From Arthrobacter sp. HY1533 (GTDB taxonomy: Bacteria > Actinomycetota > Actinomycetes > Actinomycetales > Micrococcaceae): a stretch of 55,664 bases of DNA. The DNA lies in the NCBI RefSeq assembly GCF_027568515.1, contig NZ_JANKZF010000002.1:1-55664 (forward strand), in the 5' to 3' direction. The notes beneath the pieces are model-generated. The model worked only from the letters and a program-made list of their open reading frames with translations, was not told the origin of the DNA and made no database searches. Below, one piece after another: positions 1 through 8,940 of this stretch (position 1 is its first letter; every line of letters starts with the position of its first letter). A program made the translations under genes and the position numbers.

Positions 1-136
1 TCCCCGCCGCTGTTTCCATGCCCTAATTCTAAATCCAGGCACTGACAAAGAAGCCCAAACAAGCCCCGATGTGCACAACTACCGCCCCAGAGCCCCTGTG
101 GAGGAACAGACACCACAAAACAGGCAAAAACCCGCC

Positions 137-1645
137 TTAGCCGAGGCCCTTCAACAGCTCCCGGTAGAACACCACGCCAGTGCCGAGCGAACTGATGCGC
201 ACGCGCTCGTTGACGGCATGGAGCGAAGCGCGGTCGGCGGCGTCCATGAGCAGCGGCGAAAACCGGTAAACGGCCGGGCAAATCGACGTGAAGTGTCGGG
301 AATCGGTGGCGCCAGTCTGGATGTAGGGCATCACCACGGCTTCCGGGTAGGAGGCGGCCACGGCACTGCTCAGGAGGGCGAACTGCTCGTTGCCGAAGTC
401 GGATATCGGCGAGGGGTCGTGGCCGGAAAGGACGGTGAGTTCCACGGATTCGTCGTCAATGATAGCGCGCACCCGCTCCACCGCTGACTCCACGGTCTCC
501 CCCACGGCGATGCGGATGTTGGCGGTGGCCCGGGCAATGGACGGCAGCACATTGGCGGCCTTGCTGCCCTCCATCATGGTGACGGCCACGGTGGTCCGTG
601 TGAGCGCCCGAGTTTCATCGCCAACCACGCCAAACGCCTGCGTCAACAGCGGCTTGAATGCCCACATGTTCTCGGTGACCAGGCGCAGGGCAAAGCCGCT
701 GTGCAGGCCAATGCGCCGCAGCATCTCAACGATGGGGCCGGGCATCGACGCCGGGAAGGGCGTCTCCTCCAACGCCATGATGGCCTGCGCCAGACGGGCC
801 GTGGCGCCCATGCGCGGCGGGGTTGAGGCATGGCCGCCCGCCCCGCGCGTGAGCAGTTCCAAGTCCAGGATGCCCTTCTCCGCAACTCCGACAACGGCGG
901 CGGGCACTGCCAGCCCCGGGAACGCCTCCAGGGCAACAGCCCCGCCCTCGTCCAGCACCATCCACGGTTTCACGCCGCGACCGGCCAGCAGTGCTGCGGC
1001 TGCTTCAGCGCTGTCGCCGGCGGTTTCCTCGTTGTTGCCGAAGGACAGGAAAATGTCGTGGGCCGGCGTGAACCCCTCTTCGATGAGCGACTCAATGGCA
1101 CCCATGATGACCACCAAGGCGCCCTTGTCGTCCAGTGCGCCGCGGCCCCACACATAGCCGCCTTCCTGGTGGCCGGAGAAGCCGGGATGGGTCCAGTTGT
1201 CGCGCTCGTCCACGGGAACCACGTCGTAGTGGGCCATGAGCACTGCGGACCTGGTGCCTGCGCCGGGCCCCGAGCCGGGCCACCGGAACAGCAGGCCATG
1301 CCCGTTGACCAGTTCCTTCCCCAACGTGGCGTGCACCCGCGGATAGAGCCGCTCCAGTGCGTCAATGAACCCCGTGAACTGTTCCAGCTCGATCCGGTCG
1401 CGGTGCTCGGAGAAGACCGTGCGGAAGGTAATGAGCTCGCTGAGCTTGTCGGCGGCCGCCTGGGCGTGGTCGGCTGCGAGGCCGGCCGCGCCAGCGCCCG
1501 ACGGCTCCACGGCGGCGCCGTAGTCCCCCGCCGGGGTGCTGGCCCGGAATGCTCGGGCACCCATGACGGCGGCAGCACCGGCCGCACCCATACCCAACGC
1601 TGCCGCCACCGCGCGGCCAATCGGTCTTGCTGGTCCTTTAGGCAT
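137..1645 (-). CDS. M20 family metallopeptidase, membrane-anchored
   Basis: Predicted zinc-dependent peptidase or deacylase of the M20 family (carboxypeptidase/carnosinase/DapE-like), 502 residues from the chosen ATG. The metal-site motifs are visible: AHYDVVPVD at residues 138-146 (His139, Asp141), GALDDKG at 169-175 and NNEETAG at 204-210, followed later by GATDSRHF, which carries the last metal ligand region. Residues 8-34 are hydrophobic and alanine/glycine rich, suggesting an N-terminal membrane anchor or signal segment, so the catalytic part is probably extracytoplasmic. The long open frame extends further upstream, but that part overlaps the divergent gene at 1740. A TAGAAT box 7 nt before this ATG fits a leaderless start here. 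Substrate is unknown; dipeptides or N-acyl amino acids are typical for the family. Confidence 0.88.
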   Translation of the reverse strand: MPKGPARPIGRAVAAALGMGAAGAAAVMGARAFRASTPAGDYGAAVEPSGAGAAGLAADHAQAAADKLSELITFRTVFSEHRDRIELEQFTGFIDALERLYPRVHATLGKELVNGHGLLFRWPGSGPGAGTRSAVLMAHYDVVPVDERDNWTHPGFSGHQEGGYVWGRGALDDKGALVVIMGAIESLIEEGFTPAHDIFLSFGNNEETAGDSAEAAAALLAGRGVKPWMVLDEGGAVALEAFPGLAVPAAVVGVAEKGILDLELLTRGAGGHASTPPRMGATARLAQAIMALEETPFPASMPGPIVEMLRRIGLHSGFALRLVTENMWAFKPLLTQAFGVVGDETRALTRTTVAVTMMEGSKAANVLPSIARATANIRIAVGETVESAVERVRAIIDDESVELTVLSGHDPSPISDFGNEQFALLSSAVAASYPEAVVMPYIQTGATDSRHFTSICPAVYRFSPLLMDAADRASLHAVNERVRISSLGTGVVFYRELLKGLG

Positions 1646-1652
1646 GACACGG

Positions 1653-1658
1653 ATTCTA
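1653..1658 (-). promoter_or_regulatory. -10 box (TAGAAT), leaderless start of the M20 peptidase
   Basis: TAGAAT lies 7 nt upstream of the ATG at 1645, so transcription would begin at or next to the start codon. I see no convincing -35 box. Confidence 0.5.
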
Positions 1659-1727
1659 TGCCACGGCCCTGTTACGCCCCGGGACGCCGCCGCGTCGCCC
1701 ACGCGGACCCGTCCCGGCGACTGGAGG

Positions 1728-1733
1728 TAGGAT
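1728..1733 (+). promoter_or_regulatory. -10 box (TAGGAT), leaderless start of the FAH protein
   Basis: TAGGAT ends 6 nt before the ATG at 1740. The alternative reading of GGAGG just upstream (1723-1727) as a ribosome site would place it 12 nt from the ATG, which is long. Confidence 0.45.
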
Positions 1734-1739
1734 GTCCTC

Positions 1740-2573
1740 ATGACCAACGCCACGTTCCGTCTTGCCCGTGTCCGCCCCATCGACGCCGCCGCAGGGCCGC
1801 TGCCCGAACAGTTCTTCGTGCGCAACGACGCCGCCGACTTCGCCAGCCCCGAAGGCCTCATCTGGCAGATTGTGGAAACACCGTTCCCCACATCACCGGC
1901 CAACCAGAACAGCGCACCGCGCGACGGCTGGACCGTTGGTGGCACTGTCAACGAAGAGCAGTTCACTTTCCTGGCCCCCTGCGCGCCGGTCAACGTCTTC
2001 GGCATGGCGCACAACACCGGCGCCCCCGGCCGCGCACTCCCCCCGCAGGCCTTCCACAAGGCCGCCAGCTCCGTCGTCGGCCCCGGTGAGGCCATTGTCC
2101 TGGGCCCCGGCAGGGGCTACACCGACCCCGAGGCGGAATTGACCGTCATCATCGGCAGCCCCGCGAAGAACCTGACGCTCGAGAACGCCCGCAGCGCCAT
2201 CCTCGGCTTCACGATTGGCAACGACGTCTCCGACCGCGACGCCCAGAAGTCCGACGAGCTCTGGATCAGCGCCAAGAGCCCGGACACCTTCACCCCGCTG
2301 GGTCCCTGGATTGTTGCCGGACTGAAGGACGACGGCGTGGCCATCAGCATTGTGCACAACGGCACCGAGCTGGCCCCCGCCTCGAGCGACGACCTCGGCT
2401 GGGGCGTCGATGAAATCCTTGTCTACCTCAGCAGCTTCATGACCCTGCAGCCCGGCGATGCCATCCTGACCGGGTTCCCGGCGGAATGCCGCCAGATCAC
2501 CCCGGGCGATGAAGTCATCTGCCGCGTGGGCGGCATTGGTGAATTGCGCAACCCCGTGGTTGCAGGCGCCTAA
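1740..2573 (+). CDS. Fumarylacetoacetate hydrolase (FAH) family protein
   Basis: A 277-residue member of the FAH superfamily, which contains metal-dependent hydrolases, decarboxylases and isomerases acting on beta-diketone or acylpyruvate-type substrates. The C-terminal two thirds carry the family pattern: an acidic metal-binding segment (TDPEAELTVIIG), GFTIGNDVSDRDAQ, the SPDTFTPLGPWIV segment, and the terminal LQPGDAILTGFP followed by a glycine-rich strand. The N-terminal domain of about 90 residues is normal for the longer FAH proteins. It stands alone on the plus strand, divergent from the M20 peptidase, so context does not reveal the substrate. Family assignment is firm; the specific reaction is not. 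Confidence 0.9.
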   Translation: MTNATFRLARVRPIDAAAGPLPEQFFVRNDAADFASPEGLIWQIVETPFPTSPANQNSAPRDGWTVGGTVNEEQFTFLAPCAPVNVFGMAHNTGAPGRALPPQAFHKAASSVVGPGEAIVLGPGRGYTDPEAELTVIIGSPAKNLTLENARSAILGFTIGNDVSDRDAQKSDELWISAKSPDTFTPLGPWIVAGLKDDGVAISIVHNGTELAPASSDDLGWGVDEILVYLSSFMTLQPGDAILTGFPAECRQITPGDEVICRVGGIGELRNPVVAGA

Positions 2574-2599
2574 GCACGCAGGCTCAGCACGCCCGATGG

Positions 2600-2627
2600 G
2601 TGCCGCGCCGGTTCACAGCCGGCGCAC
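2600..2627 (+). terminator. Hairpin after the FAH gene
   Basis: GTGCCGCGCCGG pairs with CCGGCGCAC through a short loop with a three-base bulge. There is no U run, so this is a candidate hairpin terminator only. Confidence 0.35.
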
Positions 2628-2675
2628 ATGGCATCCATTGGGTGTTGTGAGAATTCACTGGCAGGATGGTTGCCG

Positions 2676-3236
2676 ATGGCAACAGCAGCACCCCCGGAAC
2701 CTCACCCCGCAGATTCCGCCCGCATGGCGGCGGCCCGCGGGGTCTTTGCTGCACCCGGAAACTGGCTGCGCCGCAATCCGGTCCTGGCTTCACAGCTTCG
2801 CGGATTTGCCCTGGTCGCGGTCATTTGCACTGCTGTCTCCATGACCATGTTTGCCGGCATGCGCCCCTGGCTGGGGACGCAATGGGCCAATGCCATCTCA
2901 TTGGTGCTTTGCTCGGTCCTGAACACGGAACTGAACAGGCGGATGAGCTTTGGCATCAAGGGCCGGCACCTGTGGTGGCGGGACCAGCGCCGCGGGCTCT
3001 GGGTCATGCTTCTTGCCCTGGCCATGACCAGCGGGAGCCTGTGGATCCTGATGGCGGTTGTCCCCGGGGCACCGATCGCACTTGAGCTGGCCGTGATTGT
3101 CCTGGGCAATGTGGCGTCAGCCGTCAGCCGCTTCCTGCTGCTGAAGTTCTGGATTTTCCGCCGGGCACGCCACGTCGGACCACACGGCCCTGCCGGCCCG
3201 GAGGCCGGGGCCAGCATGGTCCCCGCCAACAGCTGA
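2676..3236 (+). CDS. GtrA-like integral membrane protein
   Basis: A protein of 186 residues with about four hydrophobic segments. The pattern SVLNTELNRRMSFGIKGR in the first half and RFLLLKFWIFRR at the end matches the GtrA family, small membrane proteins linked to lipid-linked sugar translocation in cell-surface glycan assembly. I chose the ATG at 2676 because GCAGGA precedes it by about 10 nt; an in-frame ATG at 2628 would add 16 poorly conserved-looking residues. No glycosyltransferase is next to it, so the substrate cannot be inferred. Confidence 0.75.
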   Translation: MATAAPPEPHPADSARMAAARGVFAAPGNWLRRNPVLASQLRGFALVAVICTAVSMTMFAGMRPWLGTQWANAISLVLCSVLNTELNRRMSFGIKGRHLWWRDQRRGLWVMLLALAMTSGSLWILMAVVPGAPIALELAVIVLGNVASAVSRFLLLKFWIFRRARHVGPHGPAGPEAGASMVPANS

Positions 3237-3271
3237 CAGGCGGCTGGGCTGTCCGTGTGGCTGGACGCAGC

Positions 3272-3562
3272 CTAGCTGTGCTCGTAGGTCAGGCAGTCGG
3301 CGTTGTCGGCGCCCGGACCAACCTTCACCGATGCGGCCCCGCACATCAGGTGGTCGTTGTGGGCGCATTCGGTGCGCTGGCAGGCTCCAACTGAGGCCAG
3401 GACCTTGGGCAGCCCGCCATGGGTGCCGGTATCAATGAACGTTGCGCACTGGGCGTGGTCGGTGTTGCCGCCGATTGTGATGCCCGCAGCTCCGCAGTGG
3501 GTGTGGTCGTTGAATGAACAGTTCGACACGGCGCATTCGGTGACGGGGACGGTGACAGTCAT
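3272..3562 (-). CDS. DUF1540 protein with two tandem cysteine-rich domains
   Basis: A small protein of 96 residues made of two copies of a four-cysteine unit. The first begins CAVSNCSFNDHTHCGA and ends near DHAQC; the second begins CQRTECAHNDHLMCGA and ends near DNADC. This pattern is the DUF1540 domain, of unknown function and plausibly metal-binding because of the regularly spaced Cys and His. An AAGGGAG ribosome site lies 7 nt before the ATG, so the longer frame with 17 extra residues is unlikely. It follows the cysteine desulfurase gene by 114 nt on the same strand; a functional connection is possible but unproven. Confidence 0.85.
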   Translation of the reverse strand: MTVTVPVTECAVSNCSFNDHTHCGAAGITIGGNTDHAQCATFIDTGTHGGLPKVLASVGACQRTECAHNDHLMCGAASVKVGPGADNADCLTYEHS

Positions 3563-3676
3563 GATGCTCTCCCTTGTGGCGAAACCTGGCCCTCGCAGCC
3601 CGATTTCCTCCACCGTACGCCCAAAACTGCCGAACTAATTAGTGCCAATTTTGTGCTGTAATTTCAGCGCCGGGAC

Positions 3677-4840
3677 TCAGCCCAGGCGCTGCATCCGCGC
3701 CACGGCGGCCGCAAGCTCGGCAGCTGCCGTGTCCAGCTCCGCGGCCGTGACGCCGGCGCCGAAGCTGAAGCGCAGCGCCGTCTGGGCCACCGTGCGCTCG
3801 ACCCCCATGGCGCTGAGCACGGCGGACGGCTCGTCAGAACCCGCCGCGCAGGCCGACCCCGAGGAACACACAATCCCGCGCCGTTCCAGCTCCAGCAGCA
3901 CCGACTCCCCGCTGGTTCCGGGGAAAACGAACGAGGCCACGTTGGGCAGCCGCCGCGTCCCGTGCCCGGTCAGCCGGGAAGAGGGAACGCCCGTCAGGAC
4001 CTGGCCAATGTACGCCTCGCGCAGCGCAGTGACGCGTTCGACGGCGTCGTCCCGTCCCGCTTCCGCCAGCCGCAGCGCCGTGGCCAGGGCGACAGCAAAC
4101 GCCACGTTTTCGGTGCCCGAGCGGGTGCCACGCTCCTGGCCGCCACCGTGGACGAGCGGCTCACACAGCGTCCCGGACTTCAGGAACAGCAGCCCCACAC
4201 CCTTGGGTGCACCCACCTTGTGCCCGGAAATGCTCATGGCAGTGACACGGAGGGAGCCTACGTCCAAGGAGAGCCAGCCCGCGGCCTGGACGGCGTCGCT
4301 GTGCAGCGGCACCCCGGCATCGGCAGCCGCGGCCGCCAGCGCGGGAATGTCCTGGACCGTGCCCACCTCGTTGTTGGCGTACATGATGGACGCCACGGCA
4401 ACGCCACCTGGCGCAGAGTCGGCCAGCATCCCGGCAAACACGGCAGGGTCCACCAGCCCGGTGGAGTCCACGGGCACCGTCTCCACAGTGAAGCCGTGGA
4501 CGCGCCGCAGGTAGTCGGCCGATTCCACGATGGCCGGATGTTCGATGGCACTGATCAACACCCGGTTCAGCGAAGGGTCAGCAGCCCGGCGCGCCAGCGC
4601 AATCCCCTTCAGGGCCAGGTTGTCGGCCTCGGTGCCGCCGGAGGTGAAGGTGAGTTCTTCCGCGTGGCAGCCCAGCACTTCGGCACATTGTTCCCGGGCC
4701 CGTTCCAGGGCGGTGGCCGCCAACTCCCCCAGCTCATGGTGGCTGGACGGATTGCCGAACTGGTTGGTCAAGTACGGGAACATGGCCTCGATGGCCTCCC
4801 GCCTGACGGGGGTGGTGGCGGCCGCGTCGAGGAAGATCAC
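3677..4840 (-). CDS. Cysteine desulfurase of the NAD operon (NifS-like)
   Basis: A PLP-dependent enzyme of 387 residues that takes sulfur from L-cysteine for iron-sulfur cluster assembly. Visible features are the opening LDAAATTPVRREA, the aspartate/histidine cofactor region ISAIEHPA, the PLP lysine in SISGHKVGAPKG, the arginine-rich GGGQERGTRSGT, and the catalytic cysteine loop CSSGSACAAG. Its ATG at 4840 directly abuts the stop codon of nadC, so it is the last gene of the nadA-nadB-nadC operon. The likely job is supplying sulfur for the [4Fe-4S] cluster of NadA. The specific gene name (nifS, iscS) cannot be decided from sequence alone. Confidence 0.93.
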   Translation of the reverse strand: MIFLDAAATTPVRREAIEAMFPYLTNQFGNPSSHHELGELAATALERAREQCAEVLGCHAEELTFTSGGTEADNLALKGIALARRAADPSLNRVLISAIEHPAIVESADYLRRVHGFTVETVPVDSTGLVDPAVFAGMLADSAPGGVAVASIMYANNEVGTVQDIPALAAAAADAGVPLHSDAVQAAGWLSLDVGSLRVTAMSISGHKVGAPKGVGLLFLKSGTLCEPLVHGGGQERGTRSGTENVAFAVALATALRLAEAGRDDAVERVTALREAYIGQVLTGVPSSRLTGHGTRRLPNVASFVFPGTSGESVLLELERRGIVCSSGSACAAGSDEPSAVLSAMGVERTVAQTALRFSFGAGVTAAELDTAAAELAAAVARMQRLG

Positions 4841-5746
4841 CTAGAGCTCCACGGCCATGTCCAGCCCCAGGTCCAGGGCCCGCACGCTGTGGGTCAGGGC
4901 CCCCACGGAAATGATGTCCACCCCGGTGGCGGCAATGGAGGCAATCGTGGAAAGGTTCACATTGCCGCTGGCCTCAACCAGCGCCCGGCCGGCAACCAGG
5001 GCCACGCCCTGCACGAGCTCCTCGTTGCTGAAGTTGTCCAGCATGATGGTGTCCACGCCGGCGGCCAGCACGGGCTCGATCTGCTCCAGCGAATCCACCT
5101 CGACCTCAAAGTGCACGGTGTGCGGCAGCTGGGCCCGCACGCCTGCGAGCGCGGCCGTCAGCTTGCCGTTGTCGCCGCCCGTGAGCACGGCCAGGTGGTT
5201 GTCCTTGGCCAGCACGGCGTCGGAGAGGGAGAAGCGGTGGTTGTGCCCGCCGCCGCAGCGCACGGCATAGCGTTCCAGGATGCGCAGCCCCGGGGTGGTC
5301 TTGCGCGTGTCGGTGACCCGGGCCCCGGTGCCTGCCACGAGCGCGGCGTATACGGCGGTCTGGGTGGCGATGGCGCTCATGCGCTGCACCAGGTTCAGCC
5401 CGATCCGCTCTGCCGTCAGCACCCCCTGCGCCAGCCCGGTCACGGACATGAGCCGCGCACCGGCCCCGAAGGTGGCCCCGTCTGCCACGAGCTGCTCAAC
5501 CTGCGCGTTGGGGTCCTGCATCTTCATGGCGGCCTCGAACACTGCACCGCCGGAGAACGTCCCGGGCTCGCGCGCCACAAGCCAGGCCGTGGCCCGGGCC
5601 TCGGCCGGCAACAGCACCTGCGAGGTCACGTCGCCGTACGGGGCGTCCTCGGCAAAGGCACGCTGCAGGATCTCGACCACGGCCGTTCGCGGCAGTTGTG
5701 CCAGGGCGGGGGTGGTTGCATTCAGGACAGGCACGACGGCGTTCAT
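4841..5746 (-). CDS. nadC: Nicotinate-nucleotide diphosphorylase (quinolinate phosphoribosyltransferase)
   Basis: NadC, 301 residues, converts quinolinate and PRPP to nicotinate mononucleotide, CO2 and diphosphate in de novo NAD synthesis. Diagnostic segments are DTRKTTPGLRILERYAVRCGGGHNHRFSLSD-type residues around 150-180 (substrate-binding Arg, Lys and His), VEVDSLEQI and DTIMLDNFS. Its ATG overlaps the nadB stop by 4 nt and its stop abuts the desulfurase start, indicating translational coupling within the operon. Length is normal for the family. Confidence 0.97.
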   Translation of the reverse strand: MNAVVPVLNATTPALAQLPRTAVVEILQRAFAEDAPYGDVTSQVLLPAEARATAWLVAREPGTFSGGAVFEAAMKMQDPNAQVEQLVADGATFGAGARLMSVTGLAQGVLTAERIGLNLVQRMSAIATQTAVYAALVAGTGARVTDTRKTTPGLRILERYAVRCGGGHNHRFSLSDAVLAKDNHLAVLTGGDNGKLTAALAGVRAQLPHTVHFEVEVDSLEQIEPVLAAGVDTIMLDNFSNEELVQGVALVAGRALVEASGNVNLSTIASIAATGVDIISVGALTHSVRALDLGLDMAVEL

Positions 5747-7521
5747 ACTGTTTCGCTTTCACGCAGGGGTTCGGTGGTGGTCAGTCGGGCAACGGGGTTG
5801 ACCCAGAAGAGGGAGTCACGGGCTGTGTCGCCGGGCGCCTGGTTGTTGGGCGCCTGGGGGAAGTCGGCGCGGAAGTGGGCGCCAACGGAGTTCTCCCGGG
5901 CCAGGGCGGCCTGCACCAGCAACTGCGCCACGAGGTGCATGTTCGAATCCTCCGCCGCCTGCCGTGTGGGCAGGCCGGTTTCCGCACCGCCTTTCAGGGC
6001 ATCGGTGGCGCCACCGACGGGGCCCAGGGCATCTGCCAGGAGCGTCAGGCCGCCCGCGTCGCGGACCACTGCCGCATGCGTGGCCATGAGGTGCCGCAGC
6101 TCCATGCGGGAAACGGCGGAGCCCTCCGGTGCGTTCGTCTCCCCCGGCAGCAGCGCCAGGGGTGCCGTGTCCCCGAAAACCGGGGCATCGGCGTCGTCCG
6201 CGTCCTGCCAAGCGCGTTCCTCCGCGGCCGCCGCGACGAAGTCGGCAACAGCGCGGCGGCCAAAGACCAGGCCCTCCAACAAAGAGTTGGACGCGAGCCG
6301 GTTGGCCCCGTGGACGCCGGTGCAGGCCGCCTCGCCCGCGGCGTAGAGGCCCGGGATGGACGTGCGCCCGTGCAAGTTGGTGGCGATGCCGCCCATCCAG
6401 TAGTGCGCGGCCGGTGCCACTGGCAGCCAGTCGCGGCGCCAGTCAAAGCCCAGTGCGGCGGTCGCGGCATCGATCGTGGGGAAGCGACGGGCCAGGTGGT
6501 CGGGGCCATTGGCTGTCTCAATCCCTGTGGCGTCGAGGAAGACGTGGCTGGGGCCTTCCGGCTCACCCTGGGCCGCGGCGGTTGCCGCAAGGGCGGCCAA
6601 GTGGGCGGCGATGCTGCGGGACACCACGTCGCGCGGGGCGAGGTCGCCCTCGGGGTGGAAGCGGGCCATGAACGCCTCGCCCTTGGCGTCGCGCAGCACG
6701 GCCCCGGCGCCCCGGACGGCCTCGGAGATCAGGAAGTTTTGGCCCACCGCGAGCGCCGTGGGGTGGAACTGGAAGTACTCGAGGTCCGCCAGCACGGCGC
6801 CGGCGCGCCAGGCGAGGGCCACGCCGTCGCCCGTGGCAACGGCCGGGTTGGTGGTGAACTCAAAGAGTTGTCCGGCGCCTCCCGTGGCCAGCAGCACGGC
6901 GTCCGCGGCCAGCACCTGGCGTTCGTCGCGGGCGTCCAGGTAGGCAATGCCTGCGACGGCGCGCGGCGGGGTCCCGGCGTCGTGCGTGTTGTCCGGGCCG
7001 TCAGCGGCATCCGGGCCTGCCAGCAGCTCGGTGGCGAAGCAGCCTTCCAGGACCGTGATGAGGCCCAGGGCCTCGGCGTCGCGGACGGCGGCGATCAGGC
7101 CGGCGGCAATGCCCGCCCCTGTTGCGTCCCCGCCAGCATGCAGGATCCGGGCCGCCGAGTGGGCGCCCTCCAGGCCCAGGGCGCGCCGCCCCGTGGCGTC
7201 GCGGTCAAAGCGGACACCGAAGCGCTCCAGGGCGGTGATGTCGCCGGCAGCCTCGGAACACAGGATGCGCACGGCCTCGGGCAGGCACTGGCCGGACCCG
7301 GCCTTGAGGGTGTCGGCAATGTGCGCCTCAACGGAATCGCCGGGCGCGGCCTCCCCCTCGGCCAGCACGGCGCAGATCCCGCCCTGGGCCTGGTGCGTGT
7401 TGCTCTGCGCCAGTGTCCCCTTGCTCAGCAACGTGACCCGCACCCCGGCCTCGGCTGCCAGCAGCGCGCTGTAGAGCCCGGCGATGCCGCTGCCCACCAC
7501 GGCCAGGTGCGAGTTGCTCAT
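5743..7521 (-). CDS. nadB: L-aspartate oxidase
   Basis: NadB, 592 residues, an FAD enzyme that oxidises L-aspartate to iminoaspartate, the substrate of NadA. The FAD-binding motif VVGSGIAGLYSALLAAEAG is at residues 8-26, and HQAQGGICA plus the later HYWMGGIATNLHGRTSIPGLYAAGE and GANRLASNSLLEGLVFG are characteristic of L-aspartate oxidase/fumarate reductase flavoproteins. The C-terminal helical domain is present. The gene overlaps nadA and nadC by 4 nt each. Confidence 0.96.
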   Translation of the reverse strand: MSNSHLAVVGSGIAGLYSALLAAEAGVRVTLLSKGTLAQSNTHQAQGGICAVLAEGEAAPGDSVEAHIADTLKAGSGQCLPEAVRILCSEAAGDITALERFGVRFDRDATGRRALGLEGAHSAARILHAGGDATGAGIAAGLIAAVRDAEALGLITVLEGCFATELLAGPDAADGPDNTHDAGTPPRAVAGIAYLDARDERQVLAADAVLLATGGAGQLFEFTTNPAVATGDGVALAWRAGAVLADLEYFQFHPTALAVGQNFLISEAVRGAGAVLRDAKGEAFMARFHPEGDLAPRDVVSRSIAAHLAALAATAAAQGEPEGPSHVFLDATGIETANGPDHLARRFPTIDAATAALGFDWRRDWLPVAPAAHYWMGGIATNLHGRTSIPGLYAAGEAACTGVHGANRLASNSLLEGLVFGRRAVADFVAAAAEERAWQDADDADAPVFGDTAPLALLPGETNAPEGSAVSRMELRHLMATHAAVVRDAGGLTLLADALGPVGGATDALKGGAETGLPTRQAAEDSNMHLVAQLLVQAALARENSVGAHFRADFPQAPNNQAPGDTARDSLFWVNPVARLTTTEPLRESETV

Positions 7522-8897
7522 GCGCGTGCGGCGCTCTGTGGCTGCCCGGCAGGGACCGTCTGCTTCGTGGCGGCCTGCGGCAGGGCGGCGAGCATGCGTT
7601 CCAGGGCGATGCGGGCGTTGACGGCCGTGGCCTCCGGGACGGTGATCTGGTTGAGCACCTCACCGCGCAGCAGGCCCTCCAGCACCCAGGCGAGGTATCC
7701 GGGGTGGATGCGGTACATGGTGGAGCACGGGCAGATGACCGGGTCCAGGCAGAAGATGGTGTGCTGCGGGTACTGGGCGGCGAGCCGGTTCACCATGTTG
7801 ATCTCGGTGCCGATGGCAAACGTTGTGCCGTCCGGGGCGGCCTGGATGGCCTTGAGGATGAAGTCGGTGGAGCCGGCCTCGTCGGCCGCGTCCACAACCT
7901 CCATGGGGCATTCGGGGTGGACGATCACGCGCACGCCGGGGAAGTCCGCCCGGGCCTGCTCGATCTGGCCCACGGTGAAGCGCTTGTGCACGGAGCAGAA
8001 TCCCTGCCACAGCACCACCTTGGCGTTTTCCATGGCGTCCTGGCTGTTGCCGCCCAGGGGCATGCGTGGGTTCCACAGCGGCATCTGCTCCAGCGGCACG
8101 CCCATGGCCTTTGCGGTGTTGCGGCCCAGGTGCTGGTCGGGGAAGAACAGCACGCGCTGGCCACGCTCAAATGCCCACTCGAGCACCGTGGAGGCGTTCG
8201 AGGAAGTGCACACGATGCCGCCGTGCTCGCCGCAGAACGCCTTCAGCGCGGCCGATGAGTTCATGTAGGTGACGGGGATGACCGGAACCCGGCCGTCGGC
8301 GTCGGGCTCGGTGCCGTACAGGGCCTCCAACTCGGCCCAGCAGGCCTCCACGGAGGGAAGGTCGGCCATGTCGGCCATGGAGCAGCCTGCGGCCAGGTTG
8401 GGCAGGATCACGCTTTGGTGCGCAGCGGAGAGCATGTCGGCCGTCTCGGCCATGAAGTGCACGCCGCAGAACACAATGGCCTCGGCCTCCGTGCGGGTCT
8501 TGGCGGCGTTTGCCAGCTGGAAGGAGTCGCCCACAAAGTCGGCGAACTGCACCACCTCATCGCGCTGGTAGAAATGCCCCAGCACCACGACGCGGTCCCC
8601 GAGTTCAGCCTTGGCGGCGAGAATGCGCGCCTCAAGCTCGGCGTCGGAGGCGTCCTTGTACTCCTGCGGCAGCTGCCCCTGCACCGGGGTGGCGGCCGGG
8701 GCCACGTCCTCGCTGGACGCGCCGGGGCCGTAGCCGGGCGTGCCGGCGAGTGCCTCGGCCAGGTCGAATTCCCACGGACCCTTGGCCAGTTCGGTGCTGC
8801 AGCTTTCCTGGGCGCGGCCGGGCTTGGCGCGCGCCTCTTGGGCCGCTTCGGCTTCCTCGCGGGTGATGAGCTGAATGGTGGTGTTCACGGATGACAT
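7518..8897 (-). CDS. nadA: Quinolinate synthase
   Basis: NadA, 459 residues, condenses iminoaspartate with dihydroxyacetone phosphate to quinolinate using an oxygen-sensitive [4Fe-4S] cluster. Cysteine ligand regions are seen in CGVHFMAE, AAGCSMADMA and LDPVICPCSTMYRIHP, with HPECP nearby. An N-terminal extension of about 100 residues before GDRVVVLGHFYQRDEV resembles the long actinobacterial forms. The ATG at 8897 is chosen because GGAG lies 6 nt upstream; an in-frame TTG at 8909 would overlap that site. First structural gene of the operon after the nrtR-like gene, with a 102-nt leader that carries direct repeats. Confidence 0.96.
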   Translation of the reverse strand: MSSVNTTIQLITREEAEAAQEARAKPGRAQESCSTELAKGPWEFDLAEALAGTPGYGPGASSEDVAPAATPVQGQLPQEYKDASDAELEARILAAKAELGDRVVVLGHFYQRDEVVQFADFVGDSFQLANAAKTRTEAEAIVFCGVHFMAETADMLSAAHQSVILPNLAAGCSMADMADLPSVEACWAELEALYGTEPDADGRVPVIPVTYMNSSAALKAFCGEHGGIVCTSSNASTVLEWAFERGQRVLFFPDQHLGRNTAKAMGVPLEQMPLWNPRMPLGGNSQDAMENAKVVLWQGFCSVHKRFTVGQIEQARADFPGVRVIVHPECPMEVVDAADEAGSTDFILKAIQAAPDGTTFAIGTEINMVNRLAAQYPQHTIFCLDPVICPCSTMYRIHPGYLAWVLEGLLRGEVLNQITVPEATAVNARIALERMLAALPQAATKQTVPAGQPQSAARA

Positions 8898-8940
8898 GGC
8901 TTGCTCCAAAGGGTGAGGCAGTGCGATCGTGCGGGGGAAG

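Noticed and set aside
3962-6346. 794-codon open frame on the plus strand
   Set aside because: It is antisense to the desulfurase, nadC and nadB genes, whose motifs are clear. The translated sequence is Gly/His/Gln/Arg-rich as expected from the complementary frame of GC-rich coding DNA.
5698-8268. 856-codon open frame on the plus strand
   Set aside because: Shadow of nadB and nadA; no domain or motif, and composition typical of an antisense frame.
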